39,631 bases of DNA from a virus, in IMG/VR virus record IMGVR_UViG_3300047678_000346, positions 1 through 39,631 of that record; one strand, given 5' to 3'. Below, piece by piece: positions 6,950 to 16,211 of this stretch; the stretch's first letter is position 1; every line of letters starts with the position of its first letter. A program made the position numbers and the translations under genes. The notes below the pieces were generated by a model. The model saw nothing but the letters and a program-made list of their open reading frames with translations, searched no databases and was not told where the DNA came from.

Positions 6950-7392
6950 TGCGTATCGCCTTTCTGATCGTCGATCAGGTTGCGGGCGCTCCTGACGGCC
7001 TGCACCGCATTGCGCAGTTCGCCCTTCGCGTCATCTCCGCGCATCCGGCGCATGAAGGCGCGCGCGCGTCGCTCCGCCGCCCGGCGCTCCGCGTCACTGT
7101 CCGACGACAGCAGCGCATGAATATGGTCGAGCGCCTCCTCCAGATGCGCGAGGCGCGCTTCCATCGGGCGCAGTGCGGTGATCTCGATCTTGGCTTCGGC
7201 AAGCTCGTTGCGCAGCGTGCTCACCAGCTCGAGCATCGTCTTCGTCCAATGCTGCTCCATCTGCGCGTCGATATTGCGATCGACGCTATGATCCGCCGAT
7301 CGGTTGCGGAGCCACTGGACGATGACGTGGCCGAACCATCCCCCGGCCGCCAGCAGCGCGCCGGCGGGCAACAAATCCTCGGTCAGTGTCAT
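6946..7392 (-). CDS. Membrane-anchored coiled-coil protein of the lysis region
   Basis: 148 aa. The start is ATG 7392, overlapping the preceding stop by ATGA; the longer open frame upstream is a shadow of the tail-spike gene. A hydrophobic segment near residues 8-27 (LPAGALLAAGGWFGHVIVQWL) is followed by a long charged helix with heptad character (LELVSTLRNELAEAKIEI, MEARLAHLEEALDHI) and a basic Arg-rich stretch (ERRAAERRARAFMRRMRG). The function is unknown. By position it could be a second holin or antiholin or a membrane-bound assembly factor. Confidence 0.7.
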   Translation of the reverse strand: MTLTEDLLPAGALLAAGGWFGHVIVQWLRNRSADHSVDRNIDAQMEQHWTKTMLELVSTLRNELAEAKIEITALRPMEARLAHLEEALDHIHALLSSDSDAERRAAERRARAFMRRMRGDDAKGELRNAVQAVRSARNLIDDQKGDTQ

Positions 7393-8468
7393 TTGGCGGC
7401 GCCCGAAAAAAGGGCGTCGAAATCGGCAACCGCCTTCCTGGCCGCGTTGAGCATCCGATCGGACGCGTTCTGGATCATGTTCGCCTCGTCCGCCTGCTTG
7501 ACCAGCCGCGCGCGCAATGCCGCCAGCGCCTTGGGATCGATCGGAACGGTCGGCGTCGGTGTCGGCGTTGGCGTCGTCACCGGCGGCGCGCGAAACTTTG
7601 CCAGCCAGGACGCGACCTCGGCGTCGACCTGAGCCTGCGTCGCGTCGGTCACCACCATGTTGCCGCTGTTCACGGCCGAGGCGGGCAGCTTGATCCACGG
7701 GCGGATCGGCCCGCCCTGCACCGCCGGGCCGCCGATCACGTTCAGGATACGGTTGTCGGTGGCGGTCAGCCCCGTCGCGCCGTCGTCGAAGAAAATGCCA
7801 TTCCACAGCGGCGAAATGATCAGGTTGCGGGAGAGGATGAAGTCCGCGAAGCCGAGCTGGCTGTCGCCGCCAAAAATGCCCTGGGGCCGCTGCTCGGGCG
7901 CGCCCTCGATCAGATTGTCCTCGACCCGCACATTGGCGCAGCCACGGATGGCGCTGGCCGTCCAGAACTGGATGCCGTCGGGGTGATCGCCCGCGCCGAC
8001 CGTGAAACGGACGAAATGATTTTCAAGGATCGTGGCATCGCTCGTCGCGACCACGTCCACGCCCTCGCGCAGATCATGAAAATCGTTGCGCTCGACATTC
8101 ACATCGCTGCAATTGTTGAGCATGACGCCGACCTTCAGCACCGAGAGATCGCAGCCGCTGATCTCGATGCCGGCCGCGCCGTTGGCGACAGAGACGCCGT
8201 AGCCGCACTGCGCGCCGGGCGCGCCGACGCCGACCAGCTTGACCCCATCAAGCGCGAAGCCCGAAGCCGCGAAAAACTCGATCGCCGGTTGCCACTCCAC
8301 CGCGCCGGGCGGCAGCGCGATCGTCCCCCCGGCCAGGGTCACCGGCCTGGCGAACTTCATATTGGTCAGCCGCACCGCCTCGGTGATCGAACCCAGCTCG
8401 ACGGTCTCGCCGCCCACGCATTTGGCCAGCGCGGCCGCAAGGCCCGCCGCGGTCGTGATTGCAGTCAT
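7389..8468 (-). CDS. Tail spike-like protein with right-handed beta-helix
   Basis: 359 aa. The start is ATG 8468, overlapping the upstream stop (ATGA). The middle (about 45-260) is a series of short hydrophobic strands with Asn/Gly turns (GIEISGCDLSVLKVGVMLNNCSD, ANVRVEDNLIEG), the pattern of pectate-lyase-like parallel beta-helices found in phage depolymerases and tail spikes. A Pro/Thr linker (about 298-311) leads to an alpha-helical end. A role in binding or degrading host surface polysaccharide is likely. Catalytic residues cannot be assigned. The small lipoprotein gene stands before it and the lysis genes follow. Confidence 0.72.
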   Translation of the reverse strand: MTAITTAAGLAAALAKCVGGETVELGSITEAVRLTNMKFARPVTLAGGTIALPPGAVEWQPAIEFFAASGFALDGVKLVGVGAPGAQCGYGVSVANGAAGIEISGCDLSVLKVGVMLNNCSDVNVERNDFHDLREGVDVVATSDATILENHFVRFTVGAGDHPDGIQFWTASAIRGCANVRVEDNLIEGAPEQRPQGIFGGDSQLGFADFILSRNLIISPLWNGIFFDDGATGLTATDNRILNVIGGPAVQGGPIRPWIKLPASAVNSGNMVVTDATQAQVDAEVASWLAKFRAPPVTTPTPTPTPTVPIDPKALAALRARLVKQADEANMIQNASDRMLNAARKAVADFDALFSGAAK

Positions 8469-8785
8469 GGGTGCCAGTCTCCGCGGATGCAGTGGGTGAA
8501 TTCGTGCCCGAGCCATTCGGGCCGGTAGGTGCGCGCGGGCTCGACGATATGGATCGTGCAATGTCCGCTCGGGTTGACCGTCGCCCAGGCCATCAGATCG
8601 CCGCCCTCGGCGCGCACGCCCTGGCGCTGGGCGACCGCGCGCAGCTCGGCCTGCGACCCATAGGTGATGACGCTGACCGTCGCCGTGTCAGCAACGAAGG
8701 TCGCGTTGCCAAATTCATAGCCGTCGGCGCCGGTCTGCCCGCACGAGGCGAGCGTCAGCAGCGCCGCAGTGAGCAGCGTTCGCAT
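8465..8785 (-). CDS. Small lipoprotein with HExxH metal-binding motif
   Basis: 106 aa from ATG 8785, which has AGGA six bases upstream; an ATG at 8791 is too close to it. A signal peptide ends in a lipobox (LTLASC, Cys 15). The C-terminus carries HEFTH (94-98) in WLGHEFTHCIRGDWHP, the zinc site of gluzincin or metzincin-like peptidases. The protein is too short for a complete known peptidase and ends only 8 residues after the motif. It may be an exported zinc protein acting in the periplasm, for example in superinfection exclusion or lysis, but this is inference. Confidence 0.65.
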   Translation of the reverse strand: MRTLLTAALLTLASCGQTGADGYEFGNATFVADTATVSVITYGSQAELRAVAQRQGVRAEGGDLMAWATVNPSGHCTIHIVEPARTYRPEWLGHEFTHCIRGDWHP

Positions 8786-8805
8786 CGTCATTCCTTTCAC
8801 GAAAA

Positions 8806-9216
8806 TCAGTCGGGGGGATTGCCCGCGAGCACCGACGCCGCCCGCTCTACGGTCAGCAGGCCCGCCGACTGGAGCGCGGCGATCCCGGCGATCAGCAGCG
8901 GATCGCTGAGCGAAACCCCGTCGGAAAAACCGTTGAGCACGTCGAGAAAATCGTCGATCTGATCATTGACCCGAGCCGCTGCACGGATCGCGACACGCTC
9001 CTCGGCCGTCATCAGCAGTTTGAACCGCCCGACCGTCATCAGCGGAGCCGAAGCAATCGTGTAGACGAAGGCGCGCCGCGCTGCCGACCACTCGCACAGT
9101 TCGCCCAGCCCCAGCGCTTCCTCGATCACATATTCGCCGTCCGCCGCTGTCGGCTCGGCGGCGAGACCGGTGGCGATCATCACGCCGTCGCTCTCGCGTA
9201 TAATGGCCCAGCTCAT
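8806..9216 (-). CDS. Tail-associated hypothetical protein
   Basis: 136 aa. The start is ATG 9216, overlapping the tail-tip stop by ATGA; longer upstream frames are shadows. The N-terminus is a short beta-rich segment (MSWAIIRESDGVMIATG), and the remainder is helical (RFKLLMTAEERVAIRAAARVNDQIDDFLDVLNGF). Short proteins that follow the tail tip/host specificity gene in siphophages often act as tail-fibre assembly factors or additional tip subunits. No named family was recognised. Confidence 0.65.
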   Translation of the reverse strand: MSWAIIRESDGVMIATGLAAEPTAADGEYVIEEALGLGELCEWSAARRAFVYTIASAPLMTVGRFKLLMTAEERVAIRAAARVNDQIDDFLDVLNGFSDGVSLSDPLLIAGIAALQSAGLLTVERAASVLAGNPPD

Positions 9217-12050
9217 GATGGCTTGATGAAGCTGGTCGTGCGGTCCACCGTAATCGCTCCTCCGGTTTTCGTCACCACAACCTGCAGGTCGAAGACCAGC
9301 TTGGCTCCGGTCGAATTGGTGTAAGTGCCGGTGATCCCGATGCTGGCAGGATCGAACGCGGCGACCGGTGATGAACCGCTTCCGCCCGTCATCACCGACC
9401 ATGATCCGGAGCCCGATGGCGCAATCTGGATTTGCATCGACACGCTGCCCGCCGCCGCCGACGACACGGTGTTCAGATTGCCATCGACCGACAGCGTCTG
9501 CCCCGGATCAAGGCTGATCTGCGACGGATAAACTGCCGTGATTGTCGGCGCGCCGCCAAAGGCCATCGCCGGATAAGACGGGCTCGGCGAGACGCCCGGC
9601 GGCCCCTGCGGGCCAGGGTCCCCCTGCGGCCCCGGATCGCCCGCCGCGCCGTCCGCCCCGGCCGCGCCGACCGCCGCCCAGACCACATCGGTCATCGCGA
9701 CGTCCTGGTAGAAGAACATCGCCACCAGATTGAGCCGCACCGTGTCGGCGACGACGGCGGCCGTCGACCAGCTCGATCCGTCGGGCGCGACGAAGGTCGC
9801 AGTGCGTCCGTCGGTCGAGACCGCGCAGATCTGGCCCCAGGCGAAAACACCGAAGTCGTGGACGATGGCGCCGTTCACCCAGGCATAGACATGCGTGTCG
9901 CTGCTGTGGTGGATCACGTAGGTCGTGGCGCCCGCCGGGCTGGTGACGACGGCGTCCGGATCGTTGGTGATCCCGACCATCTGGTCGGACGAGAGCCGCG
10001 CCGCCGCATAGCCGACGCCGATGAAGCTCTCCTGCGATTTCGCCCGGCCGTTGGTTGTCCAGGCGTCGCCGCCGCTCGTCTTCACGATACTGTTCGGCGT
10101 GGTGATGGTCGTGCGGGAGACATTGAGCAGCGTGAAGGCGCTCGCCCCCGCCGGGCCGCTGGTTCCGCTCAGATCGCCCGACGTCACCGGCCCCAGCACC
10201 CGCTGGTAGCCCACGACGCCGCGCGCGCGATAGCTGATAGCCACCTCATAGCTGGTGGTCGGCGCGACCCCTTCGGTGATGTCCTTGCGCGTCGCCGCCG
10301 CATCGATCGTCGCGACTGCGTTCCAAGCGGTATCGCCCGCCTTGCGCATCTCGATCACGATCGCGTCCGCGCTCGGATTGTCGGTCGCACCGGTCAGCCG
10401 GATACCGGGCAGCCCGACCCCGCCCGATGTCAGCGAGACGCCGACCACGCTCCATGCACCGCTGCCCGGTGCATCGGGGATACCCGGGCGCGCCGTGATC
10501 CCTGGCGTCGTCGGCGCCACTCCGGTGCGGCCCAGCGCGAAATCATGCTTGGCCGCCGTCTCCGATCGAAAGGTCAGGGTGAACACGCCGGTGCCGGGCT
10601 CGAGCGACCGGTTGATGATCACTGCCGTCTGTCCGTTCAGCCCCGCCTCGGGCAGGTCGAGGGTCAGGCAGTCACCCACACGATAGACCATCCAGGCCGG
10701 TTTTAGCGTCACCTCGATCGGCCCGAACTCGCGCGCGTTGACCACCTCATAGGCCGCCAGCTCGGCCGCCTGGTCCTTGTCCTGCACCAGGATCAGGTCG
10801 GTCTCCTTGGTCCGCTGCTCGCCATCCTCGGTCACATAAGCGGCGACCCGCACGACATTGCCGGAAACCACCTCCCAGTCGTTCGCCTCGCTGCGATAGC
10901 GCGGCGTCACCCCGTTCACCCGCTCGCGCCGCGACTGCATCGCGGTCACCTTGATCTCGCCATCGGCAAGATCATTCTGCGTCACGGTCGCGAGCGCCAC
11001 CTTGGGCGCGTTGACGAACGCGGAGAGCATCGCGGCCTGGCGCACCGGCTCGCCGCCGCCCGCCTGCGCGAACATCTTCATGACGTCCCATTTATCGTCG
11101 GCCGAACTGACCACGCCGCCGCAGGTCCACCCATTGGCATCGGCCACATTGGCCGCGTTGACGAAGGCCGCCACGTCGATGCCGTCAATCGGCATCCCGA
11201 CACCGAGCGTACGCTGCCCCCCGCTGTGCCGCCCGATCGCCCACGTCAGGGCGTGCAGCCAGGGATTCTGCGACCACTCCCACGTCGCTTCGCTGTTCCA
11301 GCGATGCGCGCCCGATCCGCCCGGATAGCTGCTGTCCTTGCGCGGATCATAGACCTTCACCCATTTGCCGATGCGGCCCGGCTTGGGGATCTGGCCGTTG
11401 ACGAACACCTTGCCCTTCTTGTCAAATTTCAGCGTCCACAGATCGGCGGCAAAGCCCGACAATTTCGCCGACGCTCCCCATCCCGGCAGCCCGGCGAAGG
11501 GTGACGCCAGCGCGTCGGCCTCGGGCTGGGCGCCCAGCTGGCTGTCCAGCCACATGTAATCGTGGAACCCGCCCACCGCATTACCGCCCGAAAACGTCGT
11601 CGGCACCTTGTCGACCAGAAACGCCTCGAACGAATCGATCGGCCCGGCAGCGGTGTAAATCGTCACGAACGATTGATAGGGATTCTCGCTGCCGCCATAG
11701 CCCGCCTGGTGGACGATATTACCGGCCGTGAGCGTGCGGCCGACCGCGTAGGGCACCCCTGCCTGCGGGTCGGCCTTCCAGCTGGTCTGCTGGCCCTGAA
11801 CGCTGCCGCCCGGCGGCTTCGCCAGCAGCGAGCTCGCCGCGCTCAGCGCGGTGCCCGCGAGCGCAAGCGCGCCTGCCGACACGCCGAGCAGGCTCGCGCC
11901 GATCCCGGCGACCGCCGGTGCGGTCACCGCGACCCCGCCCAGCGACGCGCTCACCGCGCCGATCGCCGGCGCGGCGCCGATACCAGCCGTCGCGACCGTG
12001 ATCGCGACCACCGTGACGATCGCCCCGGCAATGGCCAAGACCTTGCTCAC
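9213..12050 (-). CDS. Tail tip / host-specificity protein (central tail hub, J-like)
   Basis: 945 aa from GTG 12050, with GGAGG five bases upstream; the ATG at 12062 would bury that site. A hydrophobic Ala/Gly-rich N-terminus (1-80) is followed by the hub region (PYAVGRTLTAGNIVHQ, SFVTIYTAAGPIDSFEAF). A fibronectin-III-like segment lies around 555-640, and a collagen-like Gly-X-Y run (GDPGPQGDPGPQGPPG) precedes a C-terminal beta domain. This architecture fits the baseplate protein that contacts the host receptor. Gly-X-Y segments usually trimerise as stalks. It follows the NlpC-like and minor tail genes in the usual order. Confidence 0.85.
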   Translation of the reverse strand: MSKVLAIAGAIVTVVAITVATAGIGAAPAIGAVSASLGGVAVTAPAVAGIGASLLGVSAGALALAGTALSAASSLLAKPPGGSVQGQQTSWKADPQAGVPYAVGRTLTAGNIVHQAGYGGSENPYQSFVTIYTAAGPIDSFEAFLVDKVPTTFSGGNAVGGFHDYMWLDSQLGAQPEADALASPFAGLPGWGASAKLSGFAADLWTLKFDKKGKVFVNGQIPKPGRIGKWVKVYDPRKDSSYPGGSGAHRWNSEATWEWSQNPWLHALTWAIGRHSGGQRTLGVGMPIDGIDVAAFVNAANVADANGWTCGGVVSSADDKWDVMKMFAQAGGGEPVRQAAMLSAFVNAPKVALATVTQNDLADGEIKVTAMQSRRERVNGVTPRYRSEANDWEVVSGNVVRVAAYVTEDGEQRTKETDLILVQDKDQAAELAAYEVVNAREFGPIEVTLKPAWMVYRVGDCLTLDLPEAGLNGQTAVIINRSLEPGTGVFTLTFRSETAAKHDFALGRTGVAPTTPGITARPGIPDAPGSGAWSVVGVSLTSGGVGLPGIRLTGATDNPSADAIVIEMRKAGDTAWNAVATIDAAATRKDITEGVAPTTSYEVAISYRARGVVGYQRVLGPVTSGDLSGTSGPAGASAFTLLNVSRTTITTPNSIVKTSGGDAWTTNGRAKSQESFIGVGYAAARLSSDQMVGITNDPDAVVTSPAGATTYVIHHSSDTHVYAWVNGAIVHDFGVFAWGQICAVSTDGRTATFVAPDGSSWSTAAVVADTVRLNLVAMFFYQDVAMTDVVWAAVGAAGADGAAGDPGPQGDPGPQGPPGVSPSPSYPAMAFGGAPTITAVYPSQISLDPGQTLSVDGNLNTVSSAAAGSVSMQIQIAPSGSGSWSVMTGGSGSSPVAAFDPASIGITGTYTNSTGAKLVFDLQVVVTKTGGAITVDRTTSFIKPS

Positions 12051-12463
12051 ACCAGCCTCCATGCTGTCTCGAACCTCAGCGGTTGCATGATCACCGCCCC
12101 TTCGGCCTCTTCGTGCCAGCCAAGCACCCGGCCATTGCCGACCGCGATGACAAACGCGCCGAACGCGTCGTTGCCAGGCAGAAGCATCAGATCGCCCATC
12201 ATCGCCGCCGCCGGGGCGATACGGGGGAACTGCGCGTCGGCGGCCTCGCTCAGCGTCTTGAAGCCCAGCCGCCCCAGCGCGCGCTTCGCCCCCATAGCGG
12301 TCTCATAGCCGCCCATTTTCGCCGCCGCGAAGGGCAGGCCCAGCGCCTTGAGATGAAACACCGTCATCTTGCCGCAGTCGTCCCGCCCCCAAGCGAACGG
12401 CCGCCCAAAGAAGCGGTCGCGCGTCGCCTGCGTCGCCTGCTGGCGAAGTTTCAGGATATGCAT
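12047..12463 (-). CDS. Tail assembly protein, NlpC/P60-like (DUF6950-type)
   Basis: 138 aa. The start is ATG 12463, overlapping the upstream stop. The segment FAWGRDDCGKMTVFHL (about 24-39) matches the Cys box of phage NlpC/P60-like tail proteins, and GWHEEAEGAVIMQPL near the end is the usual closing beta region. In related phages such a protein sits between minor tail protein and tail tip and may open peptidoglycan during DNA entry. A catalytic His is plausible in GWHEE but is not certain. The family number is given from memory. Confidence 0.72.
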   Translation of the reverse strand: MHILKLRQQATQATRDRFFGRPFAWGRDDCGKMTVFHLKALGLPFAAAKMGGYETAMGAKRALGRLGFKTLSEAADAQFPRIAPAAAMMGDLMLLPGNDAFGAFVIAVGNGRVLGWHEEAEGAVIMQPLRFETAWRLV

Positions 12464-13110
12464 CAGCGCAGCTGCACATATTGGTTGAAACCGCCGCCAG
12501 CGCCACCGCCGCCGCCCGCGTAGCTGACCGATCCCTTGGGCGCCGCCTGCCCCCAGTAAATGTCGTTCTGGACCCCGGTGATATTGTCGAGGCCGGTCTC
12601 GCCAGCCCACACCGCCTTGTGCCAGGCCGGGGCGAGCCGCACGCCTTCCTGATTGTCGAAAAAATATTCAAACGCCGAGACGCAATCGAAATCCAGCGAG
12701 CGCGCGCCCTTGCCGATCGTCAGCGTCGCCTGGTCGAGCACCCCCAAAAACTGCACGATCGGATCGGCGATCACCGACCCGCTTTCCGGCACGAATGCGC
12801 CGACCACAACCTTGACCGCGCTGCCCTGCGCGGTCGGGCTGGTCAGGTCGGCGGCCGCCGCCGTGCTGGCGGGCAGGAAGGTGAACGACAGTGCGGGTGC
12901 CTCATCACCCATGCCGTCGCCGATCGCCTCGATCGCCGACAGAACGCCATAGGTCGCGTCGCGCCCGGTATAGCTGCCCCCGTCGAACGACAGCGCACCC
13001 GCACCGTCGAGCACCCGGATCGTGTGCCCCGGCAGGTCGATGCGCAGCGCGCCGAACAGGTTGGCGATGCGCTGCTTGAGCGCGGCCTCCATTGCCGGTG
13101 TCGCCATCAT
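12463..13110 (-). CDS. Minor tail protein
   Basis: 215 aa. The start is the first ATG of ATGATG (13110), overlapping the previous stop. It is beta-rich and ends in a Gly-rich stretch (YAGGGGGAGGG) before a short hydrophobic tail. Between the distal-tail-like gene and the NlpC-like gene it holds the place of a baseplate hub or distal tail component in gene-transfer-agent-type tails. No named family was recognised beyond that context. Confidence 0.68.
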   Translation of the reverse strand: MMATPAMEAALKQRIANLFGALRIDLPGHTIRVLDGAGALSFDGGSYTGRDATYGVLSAIEAIGDGMGDEAPALSFTFLPASTAAAADLTSPTAQGSAVKVVVGAFVPESGSVIADPIVQFLGVLDQATLTIGKGARSLDFDCVSAFEYFFDNQEGVRLAPAWHKAVWAGETGLDNITGVQNDIYWGQAAPKGSVSYAGGGGGAGGGFNQYVQLR

Positions 13111-13703
13111 TCGGATTCCGCGATCGTGACCGCAAAGGTCGTGTAGGGCTCCAGCATCGCTTGCCATTCGATCGCGCCGACGATCAGCCCCTCGATCATC
13201 GGCGCTGCGATCTCCACGACGTCACCGATCGACAGCGCGGTCCTGAGCATCGGCGTGATCGATAGCGTCACATGGCCGGTCCCGTCGGCGGTGGCGGCCG
13301 CCGTGACACGGTGCAGATAGCGCCGGCCAGCATGGATCAAGGACAGCCATTGTCCGACGATCAGCGCATAGCCGGGTGTCAGTCCGCCCAGATAGACGGA
13401 GGTTCCGCCGGTGGTGGCGTTGGCCACTACCGGCGACCCAGGCGATCCGGTGGCGAAACCGTCAAGCGGCACCGGATAAAGCACGCCGGCGGCCTTGGCC
13501 TGTTCGAGCCGCGTGGTCCACAGCATCGCCTGCGCACCGCTTTTCACCGGCGGGAAGGCGAGCGCCAGCTGATAGCGATTGCCCAGCCGGTTGATCCGCT
13601 GCACCGGTCCGCCGAGCGACGGGCTGATATCGCCGCCGAAATCGAGCGGGGTGAAGGTGAAGCCGCTGACCGGCGGCTGCGACGGCAGCGCGATCGAGCT
13701 CAT
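13107..13703 (-). CDS. Distal tail / minor tail protein
   Basis: 198 aa, predominantly beta (LTPGYALIVGQWLSLIHAGRRYLHRVT). It follows the tape measure gene with an ATGA overlap, the standard place of the distal tail (Dit-like) protein that joins the tube to the baseplate. The sequence FPPVKSGAQAMLWTTRLEQAKA near residues 52-72 looks like a conserved tail-tip feature, but the match is by context and general look, not by a diagnostic motif. Confidence 0.68.
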   Translation of the reverse strand: MSSIALPSQPPVSGFTFTPLDFGGDISPSLGGPVQRINRLGNRYQLALAFPPVKSGAQAMLWTTRLEQAKAAGVLYPVPLDGFATGSPGSPVVANATTGGTSVYLGGLTPGYALIVGQWLSLIHAGRRYLHRVTAAATADGTGHVTLSITPMLRTALSIGDVVEIAAPMIEGLIVGAIEWQAMLEPYTTFAVTIAESE

Positions 13704-15685
13704 CGCCCCATCCTCCGACGCAGCTTCTTCGTCGCGTTGCTTTGTGCCAGCTGCGCGCCGCCGACCACCGCGGACTGCCCGATCGGCGCGGCGATGCTGA
13801 CCACCTTGGCGTCGAAATAATCATTGGCCTGGACGTGGACCACCACCTGCGTCGGCCCGCCGCCGAAGCGGCCATTGGGGATGATCGTTCCGGCAATTTT
13901 GGGCACGAACAGTTCGGGGCCGCGCTCGCCGACCAGGCTCACCTTGCCGACCGGCGGATCGCCGCCCCCGGCGAAGCCGAGCACATTGCCCAGCGAGCTG
14001 CTGAACAGGCTGCCCAGCGACCCCGAACCCTTGCCGCTGAGCAGCCCGATCGTGTAACGCGCCGCGACCTGCGAGATGACCTCGAAGCCGATCTGCTTGA
14101 AATCATTCCACACCGCGCCTGTTCCGCGCGAAAACAGGTCCTCATAGAGGCGCGCGGTCGATCGGACTGCGTCGGCCTGGCGCAACGCCAGTTCGTCGAG
14201 ATGAGCCTTTTCTCTCTCGAAGGCAGCATCGCGCGCCGACTCGATCTGAGCGATCTGCTTGTCGAGATCGCCGGGATCGACCCCCAGCTCGCGATAGAAT
14301 TTTCTCGCCCCGTCGGCCGCGTCCTTGTCGCGATCCGAAAAGCCGATTTTGTCAAGCGCATTGCTGGCGCCGATCGCACCCTTCGTCAGATCATCGATCA
14401 GTTTCTGCAGCGCGCTGATCTCGGACTTGCGGCTGCCGCCGCGTCCGCGGCCGCCGCCGCCCGATGCGTTCAGCGAGTCTATATCGCCCAGCGTCGGCGC
14501 GCCCCTCGCGCCTCCGCTTGCGGCTGAATCGACCGCCGCCTGATATTTGAGCACCGCGTTTCGTTGACGCGTGAGGGCCTGGAACTGCCGGTCGAGACTG
14601 GCATCGCTGGCGGCGGTCGCAGGAGACGTGGTCTCGAAGAGACCGCCAAGATAGGAGGTTCGCCCGCCCCGGCCCGAGGCCCGATCCTTCACATTCTGGT
14701 CGAGCTGACTCTGGATGCTGGCCAGGAGCGTCTGCCGACCCGACGCCGAACGGATGAGCGCTTCAGCCGACTGGTTGCGCGTGTCCTGCGCGCCACCGTA
14801 GAGGCCCCGCGCATTGTAGAAATTCTTGAGCGCCTGGGCACCGCGCAGGGCGGACACCACGACGGTCTCCAGCGCCCGCGCCAGGTCATAAATGGCTCCG
14901 GCATTTTCGGCCACCGCCGATGCGATCCGCGCTTCGAGCACTTGTTTGAGTTCGGAAATCTTGTCGGCCGCCGCATCCGCGTCCGCGATCAGCTTATCGT
15001 CGAGCACCAGGCCGAGATCGCGCGCCGACTTGGTCAGTTCGCTGATCGCGGCCGATCCGCCGGACAGAAGATTGTCCAGCTTCTGCCCTGCCTTGCCGAA
15101 GAGCTCGACCTCGATCGCAGCGCGCTTGGCAGGATCATCGATCTGTTGCAGCGCATCGGCGATTTCGGGAAGCAGCTGACCGGTGCTTTTCGCATGACCG
15201 CTCGCATCCTGAAGGCTCACGCCGAGCGCGGCGAACAGCTTTTGCGCCTTCGCCGATCCGGTTTCAGCCTCGCCGATCGTCCGGGTCAACTTGGCAAGGC
15301 CCTTGTCGAGGTCATCCTGCGAGACCCCGACCTGCGACGCCGCATAGCGGAAGACCTGCAACTGCTCGGCGGTGACGCCGAGCTGCTGCGCCACCTCCGC
15401 CAACGAAGACGCATAGTCCAGTGCGCGCGAGCCCGCCGCTGCGATCGCACCGACGCCGATGGCGGCGAACAGGCCAGTGACGGCGCCCGTGGTCGATAGC
15501 AGCGACGCGCGCAGCTTGCCCAGCCCGCCGTCGAGCGAGCCGAACTTGCGATCCACCTGATCAAGCCTGCTGTCGGTGCTGCGCTGGAACTCGGCGACGG
15601 CATTCTCCGCCTGCGCCAGGTTCGAGCGCAGCAGGTTCGTCGTGGCATCGATCTGCAGCAGCAGCTGGCGCACGTCATCGGCCAT
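13700..15685 (-). CDS. Tape measure protein
   Basis: 661 aa. The N-terminal third is helical and coiled coil (LLQIDATTNLLRSNLAQAENAVAEF), and a hydrophobic Ala/Gly-rich segment (about 57-80, GAVTGLFAAIGVGAIAAAG) follows. The middle shows the familiar tape-measure pattern (LGVTAEQLQVFRYAASQVGVSQDDLDKGLAKL), and the C-terminus is glycine-rich and beta (FAGGGDPPVGKVSLVGERGPELF). It sets tail length and is ejected ahead of DNA; by the usual rule of about 0.15 nm per residue the tail would be about 100 nm. It is preceded by the two tail chaperone genes. The start has GAGGTGA about 8 bp upstream. Confidence 0.92.
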   Translation of the reverse strand: MADDVRQLLLQIDATTNLLRSNLAQAENAVAEFQRSTDSRLDQVDRKFGSLDGGLGKLRASLLSTTGAVTGLFAAIGVGAIAAAGSRALDYASSLAEVAQQLGVTAEQLQVFRYAASQVGVSQDDLDKGLAKLTRTIGEAETGSAKAQKLFAALGVSLQDASGHAKSTGQLLPEIADALQQIDDPAKRAAIEVELFGKAGQKLDNLLSGGSAAISELTKSARDLGLVLDDKLIADADAAADKISELKQVLEARIASAVAENAGAIYDLARALETVVVSALRGAQALKNFYNARGLYGGAQDTRNQSAEALIRSASGRQTLLASIQSQLDQNVKDRASGRGGRTSYLGGLFETTSPATAASDASLDRQFQALTRQRNAVLKYQAAVDSAASGGARGAPTLGDIDSLNASGGGGRGRGGSRKSEISALQKLIDDLTKGAIGASNALDKIGFSDRDKDAADGARKFYRELGVDPGDLDKQIAQIESARDAAFEREKAHLDELALRQADAVRSTARLYEDLFSRGTGAVWNDFKQIGFEVISQVAARYTIGLLSGKGSGSLGSLFSSSLGNVLGFAGGGDPPVGKVSLVGERGPELFVPKIAGTIIPNGRFGGGPTQVVVHVQANDYFDAKVVSIAAPIGQSAVVGGAQLAQSNATKKLRRRMGR

Positions 15686-15696
15686 TGAAGGTCACC

Positions 15697-15810
15697 TCAG
15701 TCGTTTGGTTTTTCGGTGAGCACTTCGATCGCCGCGAAGAATTCGTGCGGCGTCGCGGCCCAGAAGGCCGCCGCTGTCCAGCCCAGGTGGACGGCGGCCA
15801 GGCCCATCAT
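15697..15810 (-). CDS. Small tail assembly chaperone (gene-transfer-agent TAC-like)
   Basis: 37 aa (MMGLAAVHLGWTAAAFWAATPHEF...). The start is the ATGATG overlapping the previous stop. In alphaproteobacterial gene transfer agents and related phages, a very short protein with this look (aromatic-rich, WxATPxEF near the middle) lies between the gp10-type chaperone and the tape measure. It would hold the tape measure unfolded during tail assembly. It might also be reached by frameshifting from the previous gene, which ends near a C5 run, but the overlapping ATG makes independent initiation simpler. Confidence 0.75.
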   Translation of the reverse strand: MMGLAAVHLGWTAAAFWAATPHEFFAAIEVLTEKPND

Positions 15811-16211
15811 GCGGCGGCGGGGGTCTCGACCGTCGTCCCCGCCGCCTTCGCTTCCCCCGCGCCGGTGTACCCGCCCGTCGCCGCCTTGATCAGCAACAGC
15901 TCCAGACGCTTGAGCGTCATCAGATAGCCGCCCGGCTCCTCGATCATCAGCTTGTGGATAGTCTCGGTGCGGTAGTTTTCGGCCAGCGCATCGCCGGCGG
16001 CGCGCTTCGCCTCGCGGATGCATTCGGCCAAGATGATCGCCGCATTGCCGCTATGCAGCGCGCCGACCGACGCCTCCCCGGCCAGCTGCACCACCGACTT
16101 GCCCGTTCCGCGCTCGAACCGGTCGATCGCCTGCCAGGACGGGCGCAGCGCCAGCTCCTCCCCGCCCAGCGTGATCGCGAGCTCGCCCCGCGTCTCGTTT
16201 GCGGCGCTCAT
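15807..16211 (-). CDS. Tail assembly chaperone (GTA gp10-like)
   Basis: 134 aa. The beginning (GELAITLGGEELALRPSWQAIDRFERGTGKSV) is the characteristic pattern of the gene-transfer-agent gp10 / phage tail chaperone family: a short beta hairpin, then RPSxxAxxxxExxTG. It follows the tail tube gene and precedes the short TAC-like gene and tape measure, equivalent to lambda gpG. The C-terminus is Ala/Gly-rich. Both neighbours overlap by ATGA. Confidence 0.85.
   Translation of the reverse strand: MSAANETRGELAITLGGEELALRPSWQAIDRFERGTGKSVVQLAGEASVGALHSGNAAIILAECIREAKRAAGDALAENYRTETIHKLMIEEPGGYLMTLKRLELLLIKAATGGYTGAGEAKAAGTTVETPAAA

Noticed and set aside
15697-15830. Programmed frameshift between the two tail chaperones
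   Set aside because: Only a C5 run is present, without a classic slippery heptamer, and an overlapping ATGATG start exists for the short protein.
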